This document shows positions 5,924-6,415 of a DNA stretch of 6,415 nucleotides, one piece after another. Under the pieces are notes generated by a model. That model had not been told where the DNA came from, searched no databases, and worked only from the letters and a program-made list of their open reading frames with translations. The first letter of the stretch is position 1. Each line of letters opens with the position of its first letter. Source of the stretch: Deltaproteobacteria bacterium (GTDB lineage Bacteria > Desulfobacterota > B13-G15 > RBG-16-54-18); the NCBI GenBank assembly GCA_003646745.1, contig QMLM01000101.1, positions 1 through 6,415 of the forward strand, in the 5' to 3' direction. Made by a program: the position numbers and the translations under genes.

Positions 5924-6176
5924 TTAACTTTTACAGTTTAATTAAGTTCTGTTCTCTCTTTCTTCAATCTCTTCAGCAACTGGCAGCTCTTCCTCCAGCC
6001 TTTTGTTTTGATGCCCCCTCCGTCCCTTATTCCCCTCTCCTCCTGCCCCAGATTTTACTCGAATATAGAAATAAAAACAACTAGACTTCTCACCCCCCTC
6101 ACAATCCCGACCAAGCAGGATCAGTCGCTAGGGATCCATTGAGTTAGAAACCCCAACCTGACCTCTCAACCTCCCT

Positions 6177-6235
6177 AATCCCTACGGCCTCGGGCCGCCA
6201 TTCCAATCCCTTCTTTTTAAGGTCAAATTTCTAAC
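6177..6235 (-). repeat. Dispersed hairpin-bearing repeat, copy 2
   Basis: This is the second copy, in the same orientation as the one at 5230-5289, with 39/42 identity over 6194-6235. Its hairpin is a perfect 5-bp stem, CGGCC-TCG-GGCCG (6185-6197), with a three-base loop against four in copy 1. The two copies bracket the DUF433/DUF5615 operon as direct repeats about 950 bases apart. No open reading frame is shared between the copies (stops and a one-base indel), so the element is likely non-coding. Confidence 0.75.
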
Positions 6236-6260
6236 GCTTTAAACAAAAGGAAGGAAGAAC

Positions 6261-6308
6261 TAACTTCGGTTTCCATAATAAAATCGACCTCAAGGAAAGG
6301 CGAAGTTA
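6261..6308. repeat. Long inverted repeat (stem-loop)
   Basis: TAACTTCG (6261-6268) and CGAAGTTA (6301-6308) are perfect 8-base inverted copies. Just inside them TTTCC (6270-6274) pairs with GGAAA (6294-6298). The result is a 13-bp stem with a 1x2 internal loop and a 19-base loop. It is not followed by a T-run, so it is not an evident terminator. Two further hairpins follow: TAGCA/TGCTA (6336-6340 with 6348-6352) and GCGGG/CCCGC (6356-6360 with 6375-6379). Confidence 0.55.
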
Positions 6309-6415
6309 CATACCTATCTGGTCGTCCGAATGCGATAGCACTGAGCTTGCTAAAGGCGGGCTAGAGTTCCGAACCCCGCTCATTTCTCCCTCTCTCTTAC
6401 CTTAACCCATTCATC

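Larger units (their letters stand above)
5924..6415. other. Gene-free region at the right end
   Basis: No convincing gene is seen in this stretch of almost 500 bases. It starts with the AT-rich upstream region of the toxin-antitoxin operon. A strongly pyrimidine-biased plus strand follows (about 5960-6060), then the second dispersed repeat (6177-6235). It ends with several consecutive inverted repeats at 6261-6379. One minus-strand frame is open over roughly 6120-5942 and ends in an acidic, helix-like LEEELPVAEEIEERENRT. It has no usable start codon and may be chance or the relic of a gene's 3' end. Confidence 0.55.

Noticed and set aside
5942..6120. Minus-strand open frame of about 57 codons ending in an acidic helix-like tail
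   Set aside because: It has no ATG, GTG or TTG start or ribosome binding site and is bounded by a stop upstream. At most it is a relic of a gene end.
5230..6235. The two repeat copies as a CRISPR array
   Set aside because: There are only two copies almost 1 kb apart with genes between them, no regular spacer spacing, and the conserved part (about 60 bases) exceeds a normal CRISPR repeat.
6240..6320. Integron attC-type recombination site
   Set aside because: The inverted repeat at 6261-6308 ends near AAC and GTT, but the flanking bases do not fit the RYYYAAC and GTTRRRY core sites.

Overview
The window reads as bacterial chromosome of moderate GC content, from a Gram-negative-type anaerobe or facultative anaerobe capable of hydrogen metabolism. 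This rests on a [NiFe]-hydrogenase maturation protease, a DksA with a complete zinc finger, an exported Deg-type protease, a CRISPR adaptation locus and a DUF433/DUF5615 toxin-antitoxin pair. That mix is common in Desulfobacterota-like genomes and similar thermophile or anaerobe lineages. The lineage is inferred only; nothing here is a phylogenetic marker that can be read by eye.

Bases 1-1206 are core-like and on the plus strand: a strong intrinsic terminator of an upstream unit, the hydrogenase maturation protease, dksA, and a tRNA-Leu(UAA) with encoded CCA and its own promoter. From 1230 to 5912 every gene lies on the minus strand, so transcription converges between the tRNA and the Deg protease gene.

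Bases 2771-5079 hold the most unusual content. Four adaptation genes are packed head to tail in the order cas2A-cas1A-cas1B-cas2B. The two Cas1/Cas2 pairs are clearly divergent from each other, and no effector genes, cas4 or CRISPR array are visible. cas1A (319 aa) has the complete Glu/His/Asp metal site. cas1B begins inside the end of cas1A (26-base overlap). It carries an in-frame TAG at codon 23, where the flanking residues show the Cas1 N-terminus continuing in the same frame, so it is either a young pseudogene, a recoded gene, or a sequence error. cas2B overlaps cas1B by four bases (ATGA). The likely role of the block is spacer acquisition for an array elsewhere, with two Cas1-Cas2 sets co-expressed.

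Bases 5080-6415 are accessory. A DUF433 antitoxin and a DUF5615 PIN-like toxin (which appears to lack an internal segment of about 25 residues) lie between two same-orientation copies of a roughly 60-base repeat. The repeat core is 39/42 identical between copies and contains a conserved small hairpin. The final 500 bases have no convincing gene, but contain the second repeat copy and a run of inverted repeats.
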